A stretch of 64,000 nucleotides of DNA from NCBI RefSeq assembly GCF_014205155.1, contig NZ_JACHMX010000001.1, positions 8,804,001 through 8,868,000 of the forward strand, read 5' to 3'. The notes under the pieces were generated by a model. It saw nothing but the letters and a program-made list of their open reading frames with translations. It did not search any database and was not told where the DNA came from. The first letter of the stretch is position 1; each line of letters opens with the position of its first letter. This document shows positions 44,881 to 57,099 of the stretch, one piece after another. A program made the position numbers and the translations under genes. This DNA is from Amycolatopsis umgeniensis. Its GTDB lineage: Bacteria; Actinomycetota; Actinomycetes; Mycobacteriales; Pseudonocardiaceae.

Positions 44881-44946
44881 ATGCCGGAAGACAGTTCTGG
44901 ATCGACCGGAAGCGGTCGCCGTTCACCCGTGTGCGCGGTGCGCTGA
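44881..44946 (+). CDS. Possible 21-residue leader peptide upstream of mgtC
   Basis: An ATG at 44881 preceded by GCGAGGTGAGC opens a frame of 21 codons (MPEDSSGSTGSGRRSPVCAVR) ending TGA, 61 bases before the mgtC start. Downstream of it, TCTGGC...GCCAGA can form a hairpin that ends at the mgtC ribosome site (AAAAGAG). In enterobacteria mgtC leaders carry short regulatory frames; whether this one is translated is unknown. It could also be chance. Confidence 0.3.
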   Translation: MPEDSSGSTGSGRRSPVCAVR

Positions 44947-45007
44947 CCTTTCCGGTCGCCTTTCCCTGTCTGGCTTTGTGTACGCACGCCAGAAAAGAGC
45001 CGGAATC

Positions 45008-45484
45008 ATGAACACCTTCGAAATGCTGCTCAGGGTCGGCACCGGCGTCGGACTGGGCGCCGTCATCGGCATCGAGCGCCAGTATCGCGCCCGGATGGCC
45101 GGACTCCGCACCAACGCCCTCGTCGCCGTCGGCGCGACCCTTTTCGTCCTGTTGTCCGCTCACGGTTTCGGCGGGCTGAACACCAGCGGTGACGCGGACC
45201 CGACGCGGGTGGCCGCCCAGATCGTCTCCGGCATCGGGTTCCTCGGCGCCGGGGTGATCCTGCGGGACGGGCTGAACGTGCGCGGGCTCAACACCGCCGC
45301 CACGCTGTGGTGCTCGGCGGCCGTCGGATCCCTTGCGGGAGCGGGACTTTACGTCGTCGCACTGGCCGGGACCGCGGTGATCGTCGGGGTCAACGTGCTG
45401 CTGCGCCCGCTCGGCCACGTGATGGATCGCCGTCCGGAGAACCGGGAGGAGTGCTCGGAGCAGGAAGAGCCCGAAAGGGCGTGA
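45008..45484 (+). CDS. MgtC/SapB-family membrane protein (short form)
   Basis: 158 residues from the ATG at 45008. The MgtC transmembrane domain is clear: VGTGVGLGAVIGIERQYRARMAGLRTNALVAVGATLFVLLSAHGF, VAAQIVSGIGFLGAGVILRDGLNVRGLNTAATLWCSAAVGSLAGAGLYVVA. About four to five helices are present. The C-terminal soluble ACT-like domain of full-length MgtC (about 230 residues) is missing; the chain ends in an acidic tail (REECSEQEEPERA). MgtC proteins help growth at low Mg2+ and inhibit ATP synthase in pathogens. The leader of about 160 bases may be regulatory. Confidence 0.85.
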   Translation: MNTFEMLLRVGTGVGLGAVIGIERQYRARMAGLRTNALVAVGATLFVLLSAHGFGGLNTSGDADPTRVAAQIVSGIGFLGAGVILRDGLNVRGLNTAATLWCSAAVGSLAGAGLYVVALAGTAVIVGVNVLLRPLGHVMDRRPENREECSEQEEPERA

Positions 45485-45612
45485 TCGAGCCCGGATCTCG
45501 CGTGATCGAACCCGGATCTCGCGTGATCAGGGGCCGCACACCTGAGTGCGGTGTCCAGTCACGCGAGATCCGGGTCTGATCACGCGAGTGCGGTTCCTGA
45601 TCACGCGAGTTA
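45481..45612. repeat. Cluster of direct and inverted GTGATC/CGCGAGATCCGG repeats
   Basis: Two 21-base direct repeats (45481-45501, 45502-45522; GTGATCGARCCCGGATCTCGC) start at the mgtC stop, and the GTGATC head recurs at 45523. They are followed by inverted copies (GCGAGATCCGGGT near 45563, and two GATCACGCGAG at 45579 and 45600). The array can fold into alternative hairpins between mgtC and a convergent hydrolase gene. Confidence 0.65.
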
Positions 45613-45645
45613 CGCCTTCGTTGTCACTGCGAACCCGGAATTCGG

Positions 45646-46446
45646 TCAGCAGGCCAGGAAATCCAGCAATATCCGGGAAAACCTGGCGGGTTTCTCCAGA
45701 TTGATCATATGCGCGACCCCGGGGACGACGATTTTCCGGGCGTCGCGGGCCTCGCCTGCGATCTGTTCGGAGATGTCGACGATGTCCGAGGAATCCAAGT
45801 CGCCCACCAGCGTCAAGGTGCGCGGCGTCAGCTCGCCGGTGCGTTCGATGGCCCGAAGTTCGTCCATCAGCGTGAAGCCGCTGCCGCCGTGCCGGGTGAT
45901 CGTCTGGGTGTACATCTCCTGACACCGCCGTCGGACTTCTTGATCGACGTCCGACGGCGCTCGGCGGGGCCCGTCCACCCACATCCGCAGGACACACTCG
46001 ATGGCGGCGGGCAGATCTCCTCGCGCGACCGCCTCCTCGAGCTTCTTGTTCTGCTCCAGGACAAAGGGGTCTTTCGTGGTCATCGCGCTGAGACCGGTGG
46101 CCACGAGAACGAGGTTGTCGACGAGGTCCGGGTACGTCAGCGCGAAGTCGACCGCGATCCGCCCGCCGCCGGACAGTCCGACCAGCGACGCGCGGGGGAG
46201 TTCCAGCGCGGCCATCAGCGCGCGGAGATCTTCGTAGTGCTTGAACCGTTCTTTCGGCGTGGACGACTCGCCGTGCCCGCGCGCGTCGTAGCGGATGGCC
46301 GTGTAGCGGTCTTCGAGTGCCGTCATCTCGGCGTCCCACATGCGGGAGTCGAGCATCCCGCCGTGCAGCAGGATGACGGGATCCCCCTCGCCCCGGAGTT
46401 CGTACGCCAGTTCGCCGTTCTCGACCTGAACTCTGCCGCTGGTCAT
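45646..46446 (-). CDS. Alpha/beta hydrolase
   Basis: 266 residues. HGG oxyanion region (VILLHGGMLDSRMW), the nucleophile GLSGGG, a C-terminal Asp (LVGDLDSSDI) and His (GVAHMINLEKP) make a complete catalytic triad of the alpha/beta hydrolase fold. The overall pattern (DARGHGES, GLSGGGRIAVDFALTYPDLVDNLVLVATG) resembles the 3-oxoadipate enol-lactonase/esterase branch, but no pathway genes are nearby. No signal peptide. It starts 21 bases after the acnA terminator hairpin and runs in the same direction as acnA. Confidence 0.85.
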   Translation of the reverse strand: MTSGRVQVENGELAYELRGEGDPVILLHGGMLDSRMWDAEMTALEDRYTAIRYDARGHGESSTPKERFKHYEDLRALMAALELPRASLVGLSGGGRIAVDFALTYPDLVDNLVLVATGLSAMTTKDPFVLEQNKKLEEAVARGDLPAAIECVLRMWVDGPRRAPSDVDQEVRRRCQEMYTQTITRHGGSGFTLMDELRAIERTGELTPRTLTLVGDLDSSDIVDISEQIAGEARDARKIVVPGVAHMINLEKPARFSRILLDFLAC

Positions 46447-46467
46447 ACCCGCACGGTACCGAAGAAC

Positions 46468-46511
46468 GCGAAAGGCCCCCTTCCCCGAAGTGCGGGGAAA
46501 GGGGCCTTCGC
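46468..46511 (-). terminator. acnA terminator
   Basis: GCGAAAGGCCCC..TTCCCC and GGGGAAAGGGGCCTTCGC pair with one bulge (46468-46486 with 46494-46511), ten bases beyond the acnA stop. A GAAGGCC-core hairpin of the family seen elsewhere in the window. Confidence 0.75.
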
Positions 46512-46520
46512 TTGTGGTGC

Positions 46521-51019
<4,499 letters not shown>

Positions 51020-51021
51020 GC

Positions 51022-51564
51022 GTGGCCTACGCCGGGATCGTCTTGGCGGGCGGTGCCGCGCGCCGTCTGTCCGGTGTGGACAAACCCGCGCTGCCCGTCG
51101 GCGGGAAACCGTTGCTGGCGAGGGCTCTGACGGCGCTCGCGGGCGCGGATCAGGTGATCGTCGTCGGCCCGGAACGGCCGGGATTCGGCGACGTCGTCTG
51201 GACGAGGGAAGCCGAGCCGGGCGCCGGTCCGGTGGCCGCGCTGGCGGCGGGGCTCGCGCTGGTGGACACGGAGATCGTCGTCCTGCTGGCCGGCGACCTC
51301 GCAGGCGTACGGCCGTCCACAGTGGAGCGTTTGGTGGCTTCGCTGGGTGCTGCTTCCGGCGCCGTGCTGGTCGACGCCTCGGGCGAGCGACAGTGGCTGC
51401 TCGGCGCCTGGTGGGTCGCGGCGCTGCGGGGCGCTTTGCCGGAGACGGTGGAGAACGCGTCGCTGCGGCGGACGTTGGGCGGCCTGGAGATCGTCGAGGT
51501 GCCCGAGGAACCGGGGGAGAGCGCCGACATCGACACCCCGGAGGATCTGGACCGGTTTTCCTAG
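51022..51564 (+). CDS. MobA-like NTP transferase
   Basis: 180 residues, GTG start two bases after the ripA-like stop. The N-terminal nucleotidyltransferase motif VLAGGAARRLSGVDKPALPVGGKPLLARAL is typical of MobA, which attaches GMP to molybdopterin. Later LLAGDLAGVRPSTVERL keeps the metal-binding Asp, and the C-terminal DIDTPEDL is as in MobA. It is probably the molybdenum cofactor guanylyltransferase or a close relative. Convergent with a glycosyltransferase: the two stop codons share the same CTAG. Confidence 0.85.
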   Translation: MAYAGIVLAGGAARRLSGVDKPALPVGGKPLLARALTALAGADQVIVVGPERPGFGDVVWTREAEPGAGPVAALAAGLALVDTEIVVLLAGDLAGVRPSTVERLVASLGAASGAVLVDASGERQWLLGAWWVAALRGALPETVENASLRRTLGGLEIVEVPEEPGESADIDTPEDLDRFS

Positions 51565-52559
51565 CGCTGTCCGGCCCATTTCGGCAGGTCGCGGGCGACC
51601 TCGTCGGGGGAGGGCATCCGCGCGATCTCGTCGGCGATCGCGCGGGCCGCGTCACGGTGGTCGCTGTGTCGCAGCAGGGTCCGGGCGTGCTCGGTGATGG
51701 CGTCCGTGCTCAGTTCGCCGGGGAGGAGGCTCAGCGCGGCGCCCGCCGCGCCGAGGGTTTCGGCGTTGGCGAACTGGTCGGCCCCCTGGGGGAGGATCAG
51801 CTGTGGGGCGCCGACGGCGAGCGCGCCGAGGGTGGTGCCGCTGCCGCCGTGGTGCACGACAGCGTCGACGTGCGGCAAGAGTTCCGCTTGCGGTATCCAC
51901 TCCCGGACGGTGACGTCGTCGGGCAAGACGCCGAGGTGATCCGGGCGGACCCGTCCCGAGGCGACCACCACCCGCGCGTCGAGCGCGGACAACCCTCGGA
52001 TGGCCGTGGTCAGCAGTTCCGGCGTACCGAAGGCGGTGCCGAGCGTCAGGTAGATCAGTGGTCGAGCGGTTCGCTCGAGACGCCAGGGGGCCGGTTCGGA
52101 ATAGGGCACGGGGCGCAGTTCGATGCGCTCGGCCGTCGCCAGGAAGGTCTTGTCCTGTAAGGACGGTGGGCAGATGTCGAGATGGGGCCGGTCGGGGAGG
52201 CCCGCCGCCGGTGTGGGCCGCTGGAGTCCGATCCCCTCGGGGAACAAGCGGCCGAATCCGTGCCAGAGGGCGGGAACGCCGGCGCGCTGCGCGGCGATGG
52301 CCGCTCCCGGTTGCCCCCATTCGTGGACGACGAGGTCCGGCCTCAGCCGTGCCAGTTCCGGTTCGAGGTCCTCGGCGTAGATCTCGTAGAACGAATCCGC
52401 GGGGCGAAAGGGCCGGAGCCCGTTTTCGAGCAGGGGAGCGTGGACGTTCTCGCCGACGGCGAAACGCACTTCGTGCCCGGCGTCCCTGGCGGCGATCGCG
52501 AGTGGGATCAGCGGGTACGTGTGGCCGATCGACGCGAGGCTGGTGAAGAGAACACGCAT
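51561..52559 (-). CDS. UDP-glycosyltransferase-like protein (macrolide/antibiotic GT type, GT1)
   Basis: 332 residues from the ATG at 52559, shorter than usual GT1 enzymes (about 390-420), mostly because the N-terminal acceptor domain is reduced. N-terminus MRVLFTSLASIGHTYPLIPLAIAARDAGHEV is typical. The donor-binding signature is HVDAVVHHGGSGTTLGALAVGAPQLILPQGADQFANA. The family glycosylates macrolides, glycopeptides and other small molecules. No biosynthetic cluster surrounds it; a resistance or detoxification role controlled by the divergent TetR is plausible (inference). Confidence 0.85.
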   Translation of the reverse strand: MRVLFTSLASIGHTYPLIPLAIAARDAGHEVRFAVGENVHAPLLENGLRPFRPADSFYEIYAEDLEPELARLRPDLVVHEWGQPGAAIAAQRAGVPALWHGFGRLFPEGIGLQRPTPAAGLPDRPHLDICPPSLQDKTFLATAERIELRPVPYSEPAPWRLERTARPLIYLTLGTAFGTPELLTTAIRGLSALDARVVVASGRVRPDHLGVLPDDVTVREWIPQAELLPHVDAVVHHGGSGTTLGALAVGAPQLILPQGADQFANAETLGAAGAALSLLPGELSTDAITEHARTLLRHSDHRDAARAIADEIARMPSPDEVARDLPKWAGQR

Positions 52560-52727
52560 GAGATCAGGTCCCGGGGTCGGAGGGGCTAAGTCAGATGTGG
52601 CGGGCTCTTCGGGGATGTCTTCACGGACACCCGAACACACCGGCGGTCACAGTGAGGTCGCGTGAAGGGCTCCAGCGCGGAGACGTGACCACGCCACGTT
52701 GCCCTTCCCTCAACAGAATGGTTATAT

Positions 52728-52746
52728 CAGATGTTCATGACATCTG
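52728..52746. promoter_or_regulatory. Perfect palindrome in the glycosyltransferase/tetR divergent promoter
   Basis: CAGATGT-N5-ACATCTG lies directly after an AT-rich TTATAT that can be a -10 element. It is 58 bases before the tetR start. A perfect 7+7 inverted repeat at a divergent TetR promoter is a likely operator. Confidence 0.7.
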
Positions 52747-52804
52747 AATGGGGCCGGTATTCTGCGCTCGGCAGGCGCGGTGACGGTGGGGACGAAGGGA
52801 AGCG

Positions 52805-53875
52805 ATGGTCCGGCTCAGCAGGGCGCAGCTGCAGGAACACAACCGGGCCAAGGTCCTGGCCGCGGCCAGGGAAGAGCTCGTCGAGCGGGGCTTCCGTGAC
52901 GCCAAGATCGACCGGATCGCCGAGCGTGCCGAGCTGACCCGGGGGGCGGTCTACTCCAACTTCCCGAGCAAACGCGCCCTCTACTTCGCCGTCCTGGTCC
53001 AGGAAGCCGAGGAGGCCTCCGGTCGACAGGGTGGGCCGCTCGCCGAGACGGCCGAAGCCGTACTGGGAGCCTTCGCGCGCGCCTGGATCGCCCGGCTCCC
53101 GCTGACCACTGACGAGCGACGCAGCGCGAGCAGGCTGCGCAGGGACCTCCTGCCCGAGATCGTGTCCGACGATCAGGTCAGCAGGCCGTTCTCACAACTG
53201 ACGAGCCTCAGTGCGATCCTGTTAGGACTGTGCTTGGAACAGCTGCCGTCCTCGAAACGGAACGAAGCCCGTATGGTCCAGGTGGCCGAGATCGCCTTGA
53301 CCACTTTGCACGGTGCGGGCCAGCTCGCCGCGGCCGCTCCCGGCTTCGGGGAACCCTTCGCCATCGTCCGCGCCTGTGAACGACTCGCCGAGCTCGACCT
53401 CGACGACAGGTGGGAGCCCGCCTACCTGCCCCACGTCTCGCCCGCCCGGCCCGCCGACGAGCAGTGGGCGCCGCCTGTCGTGACCGACGCGCTCCGCGGG
53501 GAGCCTGCCGACCTGGACCGAGACGGAGTTCTCGCCGTACTGGGCCTGCATCGGCTCGCCGCCATCGAGGAGGCACTGCGCGCCGCGCCGTCCGCCGACG
53601 CGGTCACCGCTGTGCTGGTCACCGGCGATCCCGGTGAACTCGGCCCCCTCGCCCGGTTGGGCATCGCCGACCTGCGCGACGGTCTCGCGTCCGCCGTCGC
53701 GCCCTCGGCGTGGCCACGGCTGCGGATCGTCCACGACGAATCCGGGGAACTCGCCGCGGCCGTGGGAGTCTCCGCCGTCAGCGACGCCACCGAAGCGGCC
53801 GTGCGCATCCGGAACGGCCGGATCATCGCCCGCGCCGAGGGCTACGGCGCCTGCCACGCCGCCACTTCCGCGTGA
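52805..53875 (+). CDS. TetR-family regulator with long C-terminal extension, possibly thioredoxin-like
   Basis: 356 residues; ordinary TetR proteins have about 200. The N-terminal DNA-binding domain is standard (EHNRAKVLAAAREELVERGFRDAKIDRIAERAELTRGAVYSNFPSKRALYFAVL) and residues 60-200 look like the ligand domain. Residues about 225-356 form an extra domain. Its end (RLRIVHDESGELAAAVGVSAVSDATEAAVRIRNGRIIARAEGYGAC) resembles the second half of a peroxiredoxin/thioredoxin fold, with a C-terminal Cys but no CxxC (inference). It is divergent from the glycosyltransferase gene, with a perfect palindrome between, and sits 118 bases before moxR. Confidence 0.8.
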   Translation: MVRLSRAQLQEHNRAKVLAAAREELVERGFRDAKIDRIAERAELTRGAVYSNFPSKRALYFAVLVQEAEEASGRQGGPLAETAEAVLGAFARAWIARLPLTTDERRSASRLRRDLLPEIVSDDQVSRPFSQLTSLSAILLGLCLEQLPSSKRNEARMVQVAEIALTTLHGAGQLAAAAPGFGEPFAIVRACERLAELDLDDRWEPAYLPHVSPARPADEQWAPPVVTDALRGEPADLDRDGVLAVLGLHRLAAIEEALRAAPSADAVTAVLVTGDPGELGPLARLGIADLRDGLASAVAPSAWPRLRIVHDESGELAAAVGVSAVSDATEAAVRIRNGRIIARAEGYGACHAATSA

Positions 53876-53993
53876 ACCCTTCACAGCCGTCATACCGGTG
53901 GTCCGGTTGGCTACCTTCACGAACGGCTGTGCCACCGACCACTACGGTCACATCCGGACGCAAGAACGCAAGCGGTGAACACAGGAGGCACGA

Positions 53994-55064
53994 GTGACCG
54001 AGCCCGGCTACGCCGACGGCGCGCAGCAGCAGCCCGGAACGCCGGCGCGGGACGCCCAGTTGCTGGAGCGGACCGTGTTCGAGGTCAAGCGGATCATCGT
54101 CGGCCAGGACAGGCTGGTCGAACGGATGCTGGTCGGCCTGCTGGCCAGGGGCCATCTCCTGCTCGAAGGCGTTCCCGGTGTCGCGAAGACCCTCGCCGTC
54201 GAGACCTTCGCGCGAGTGGTCGGCGGCTCGTTCTCGCGGGTGCAGTTCACCCCGGACCTGGTTCCCGCCGACATCCTCGGCACCCGGATCTACCGCCAGG
54301 GCGCCGAGCGGTTCGACGTCGAACTCGGCCCTGTGGTGGCGAACTTCGTGCTCGCCGACGAGATCAACCGCGCGCCCGCGAAGGTGCAGTCGGCGATGCT
54401 CGAGGTGATGGCCGAGCGGCACGTGTCGATCGGCGGCCAGACGTTCCCGATGCCGGACCCGTTCCTCGTGCTCGCCACGCAGAACCCGATCGAGAACGAG
54501 GGTGTGTACCCGCTGCCCGAGGCGCAGCGCGACCGGTTCCTGTTCAAGATCGTCGTCGAGTACCCGACAGCCGAGGAAGAGCGGGAGATCATCTACCGGA
54601 TGGGTGTCACCGCGCCCACTCCGCAAGAGGTGCTGAGCCCCGGCGAGCTGGTCCGGCTGCAGAACGTCGCCTCGCAGGTGTTCGTGCACCACGCGCTGGT
54701 CGACTACGTCGTCCGTCTCGTGCTCACCACCCGTACGCCGAACGACCACGGCCTCGCCGACGTCGCGGGCTGGGTGTCCTATGGCGCCTCGCCGCGTGCG
54801 AGCCTCGGCATCATCGCCGCTTCCCGGGCGCTGGCGCTGGTCCGCGGCCGGGACTACGTGCTGCCGCAGGACGTCGTCGACGTCGTTCCCGACGTGCTGC
54901 GTCACCGGCTCGTGCTGTCCTACGACGCGCTGGCCGACGGCGTGCCCATCGACCACATCATCACGCGGGTGCTCCAGACCGTGCCGCTGCCGCAGGTCTC
55001 GGCCCGTCCGCAGGGCGGATCCGGGCAGGGCGGCCCGGTTCCGGCCGGCGCACCCGTCAGGTAG
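53994..55064 (+). CDS. moxR: MoxR-family AAA+ ATPase (Rv1479/moxR1-type)
   Basis: 356 residues, GTG start. Walker A GVPGVAKT at 59-66, Walker B FVLADEINRA, and the MoxR signatures FTPDLVPADILG and ATQNPIENEGVYPLPEAQRDRF. MoxR proteins are chaperone-like ATPases that work with VWA proteins; the next two genes (DUF58 and VWA) complete the usual trio. Order follows M. tuberculosis Rv1479-Rv1481 downstream of ripA. An imperfect inverted repeat CACAGCCGT/ACGGCTGTG stands at 53882-53931 upstream. Cytosolic. Confidence 0.93.
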   Translation: MTEPGYADGAQQQPGTPARDAQLLERTVFEVKRIIVGQDRLVERMLVGLLARGHLLLEGVPGVAKTLAVETFARVVGGSFSRVQFTPDLVPADILGTRIYRQGAERFDVELGPVVANFVLADEINRAPAKVQSAMLEVMAERHVSIGGQTFPMPDPFLVLATQNPIENEGVYPLPEAQRDRFLFKIVVEYPTAEEEREIIYRMGVTAPTPQEVLSPGELVRLQNVASQVFVHHALVDYVVRLVLTTRTPNDHGLADVAGWVSYGASPRASLGIIAASRALALVRGRDYVLPQDVVDVVPDVLRHRLVLSYDALADGVPIDHIITRVLQTVPLPQVSARPQGGSGQGGPVPAGAPVR

Positions 55065-55168
55065 GAACTGTCGGCGGAGCTGAAGATGGACCTGGAAAGG
55101 CGACCAGCGCGACGGCTGTCGACGTCGATCGCGGTCGCGGGTTCACCACTAGACGGTAGGACAAGAGC

Positions 55169-56113
55169 GTGAAGAACGAGAAGGGCGAACGTCCTTCCTG
55201 GGCACCGCCGGTACTCCGCGGGGAGCGGATGGAGGCGGGCCTGCGCACCCTCGAACTCGACGTGCGCCGCCGTCTCGACGGTCTGCTGCAGGGAAACCAT
55301 CTCGGTCTGGTGCCGGGTCCCGGTTCGGAACCGGGGGAGGCCCGGCCGTACCAGCCCGGTGACGACGTCCGCCGGATGGACTGGGCGGTCACCGCCCGGA
55401 CGACGAGCCCGCACATCCGGGAGACCGTCGCCGACCGCGAGCTGGAGACGTGGCTGGTGGCGGACGTGTCCGCGAGCCTCGACTTCGGCACCGCGCTGTG
55501 CGAGAAGCGTGACCTGGTCGTCTGCGCGACGGCCGCGGTCGCCCATCTGACCGGCGGGGGCGGCAACCGGATCGGCGCGCTCGTCTCCAACGGGGCGGGC
55601 AGTATCACCCGCATCCCGGCGCGCGGCGGCCTTCCGCACGCGCGGGGGTTGGTCCGCAAACTCGCCGAGACCCCGCGTGCCGAGGAAGGTGTCCGCGGGG
55701 ATCTGGCCGCGGCACTGGAAAAACTGCGTCGTCCGCCGCGCCGTCGCGGGCTCGCCGTGGTGATCTCCGATTTCCTCGGTGACACCGAATGGCAGCGTCC
55801 GTTGCGCGCGCTCGGCGGTCACCACGACCTCATCGCCATCGAAGTCCTCGACCCGCGCGACATCGACCTGCCCGACGTGGGCACCGTCGTGCTGGCCGAC
55901 CCGGAGACAGGGAAACAGCGCGAAGTGCACGCTTCGGCCTTGCTGCGCAAGGAATTCGGCGCCGCGGCGCATGCTCACCGGCAGGAGGTCGCGGCCGCGC
56001 TGCGGCGGGCCGGTGCCGCGCATCTGGTGCTGCGCACCGATTCGGACTGGATCGCGGACATGGTCCGGTTCGTGGTGGCCCGTAAACGCCGCTGGTCCGG
56101 TGGTGTCGCGTGA
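55169..56113 (+). CDS. DUF58 domain protein (Rv1480-type)
   Basis: 314 residues, GTG start 104 bases after moxR. The DUF58 core is RPYQPGDDVRRMDWAVTARTTSPHIRETVADRELETWLVADVSASLDFGTA, where DVSASLD resembles a VWA MIDAS motif (DxSxS). The rest forms a VWA-like fold ending in a basic tail (VARKRRWSGG). DUF58 proteins are assumed to be partners of MoxR in assembling or modifying membrane or secreted complexes. The stop overlaps the start of the VWA gene (GTGA). Confidence 0.9.
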   Translation: MKNEKGERPSWAPPVLRGERMEAGLRTLELDVRRRLDGLLQGNHLGLVPGPGSEPGEARPYQPGDDVRRMDWAVTARTTSPHIRETVADRELETWLVADVSASLDFGTALCEKRDLVVCATAAVAHLTGGGGNRIGALVSNGAGSITRIPARGGLPHARGLVRKLAETPRAEEGVRGDLAAALEKLRRPPRRRGLAVVISDFLGDTEWQRPLRALGGHHDLIAIEVLDPRDIDLPDVGTVVLADPETGKQREVHASALLRKEFGAAAHAHRQEVAAALRRAGAAHLVLRTDSDWIADMVRFVVARKRRWSGGVA

Positions 56114-57090
56114 GCTTGACCGGATTCGCCTCGCCGTGGTGGTTCCTGCTGCTGCTGGCCGTGATCGCCGTGGCCGTGGGCTACGTGCTCTCCCAGCGCG
56201 CGCGGCGCAAGCGCACGATGCGGTTCGCCAACCTGGAACTGCTGGACAAGGTCGCGCCGAAGAGTCAGGGGTGGGTGCGGCACGTTCCCGCGATCCTGAT
56301 CGTCCTCTCGCTGCTGGTGCTCACCGTCGCGCTCGCCGGGCCGACGGCCGAGCAGAAGGTGCCCCGCAACCGGGCCACCGTGATGCTGGTGATCGACACC
56401 TCGCTGTCGATGGAGGCGACCGACGTCGCCCCGACCCGGCTCAAGGCGGCTCAGGAGTCGGCGCGCTCGTTCGCGCAGAACATGACGCCGGGGGTGAACC
56501 TCGGGTTGATCTCGTTCGCGGGGACGGCGACCGTGCTGGTCGCGCCGACCACCGACCGCGGTGGTGTGGTGAAGGCGATCGACAACCTCAAGCTGGCGCA
56601 GTCGACGGCCACCGGTGAGGGGATCTTCGCCGCGTTGCAGTCGATCGAGAGCTTCTCGGCGATCGTCGGTGGCGCGGAAGGTCCGCCGCCCGCCCGGATC
56701 GTCCTGATGAGTGACGGCAAGCAGACCGTCCCGGACGATCTGTACGCACCGCGCGGTGGCTACACGGCCGCGCAGGCCGCGAAGCAGGCCCAGGTGCCGA
56801 TCTCGTCGATCTCGTTCGGGACCACGCACGGCTCGGTCGACATCGACGGCAAACCGCAGGACGTGAAGGTCGACGACGAATCGCTGGAGGAGATCGCCCG
56901 GCTTTCCGGCGGCGACTTCTACAAGGCGGCGAGTGCGGACGAGCTGAAACGCGTGTACGACGACCTCGGCGAGCAGATCGGGTACGAGCTGAAGGACGCC
57001 GACGCGAGCAGGCCTTGGGTCATCATCGGGACGCTGGTGCTGATGATCGGCGCCGCCGCGTCGCTCTTCTTGGGGCAACGCCTGCCGTAG
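56110..57090 (+). CDS. Membrane-bound VWA domain protein (Rv1481-type)
   Basis: 326 residues. Two N-terminal membrane helices (SPWWFLLLLAVIAVAVGYVLS and VPAILIVLSLLVLTVALAG) and one at the C-terminus (WVIIGTLVLMIGAAASLFL) frame a VWA domain with an intact MIDAS motif DTSLSM, the Thr in GEGIFAA region and Asp in LMSDGKQTV. This is the BatA-like third member of the MoxR-DUF58-VWA set, likely the membrane anchor whose VWA domain faces the outside. It is convergent with the HAF-repeat gene nine bases beyond its stop. Confidence 0.9.
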   Translation: MSLTGFASPWWFLLLLAVIAVAVGYVLSQRARRKRTMRFANLELLDKVAPKSQGWVRHVPAILIVLSLLVLTVALAGPTAEQKVPRNRATVMLVIDTSLSMEATDVAPTRLKAAQESARSFAQNMTPGVNLGLISFAGTATVLVAPTTDRGGVVKAIDNLKLAQSTATGEGIFAALQSIESFSAIVGGAEGPPPARIVLMSDGKQTVPDDLYAPRGGYTAAQAAKQAQVPISSISFGTTHGSVDIDGKPQDVKVDDESLEEIARLSGGDFYKAASADELKRVYDDLGEQIGYELKDADASRPWVIIGTLVLMIGAAASLFLGQRLP

Positions 57091-57099
57091 CGGGTTCGG

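Noticed and set aside
45481..45612. CRISPR array
   Set aside because: Repeats are adjacent and in both orientations with no unique spacers, and there are no cas genes.
51561..53875. Edge of an antibiotic biosynthesis cluster, because of the GT1 enzyme and TetR
   Set aside because: No PKS, NRPS, sugar-biosynthesis or tailoring genes are near; neighbours are conserved housekeeping genes.
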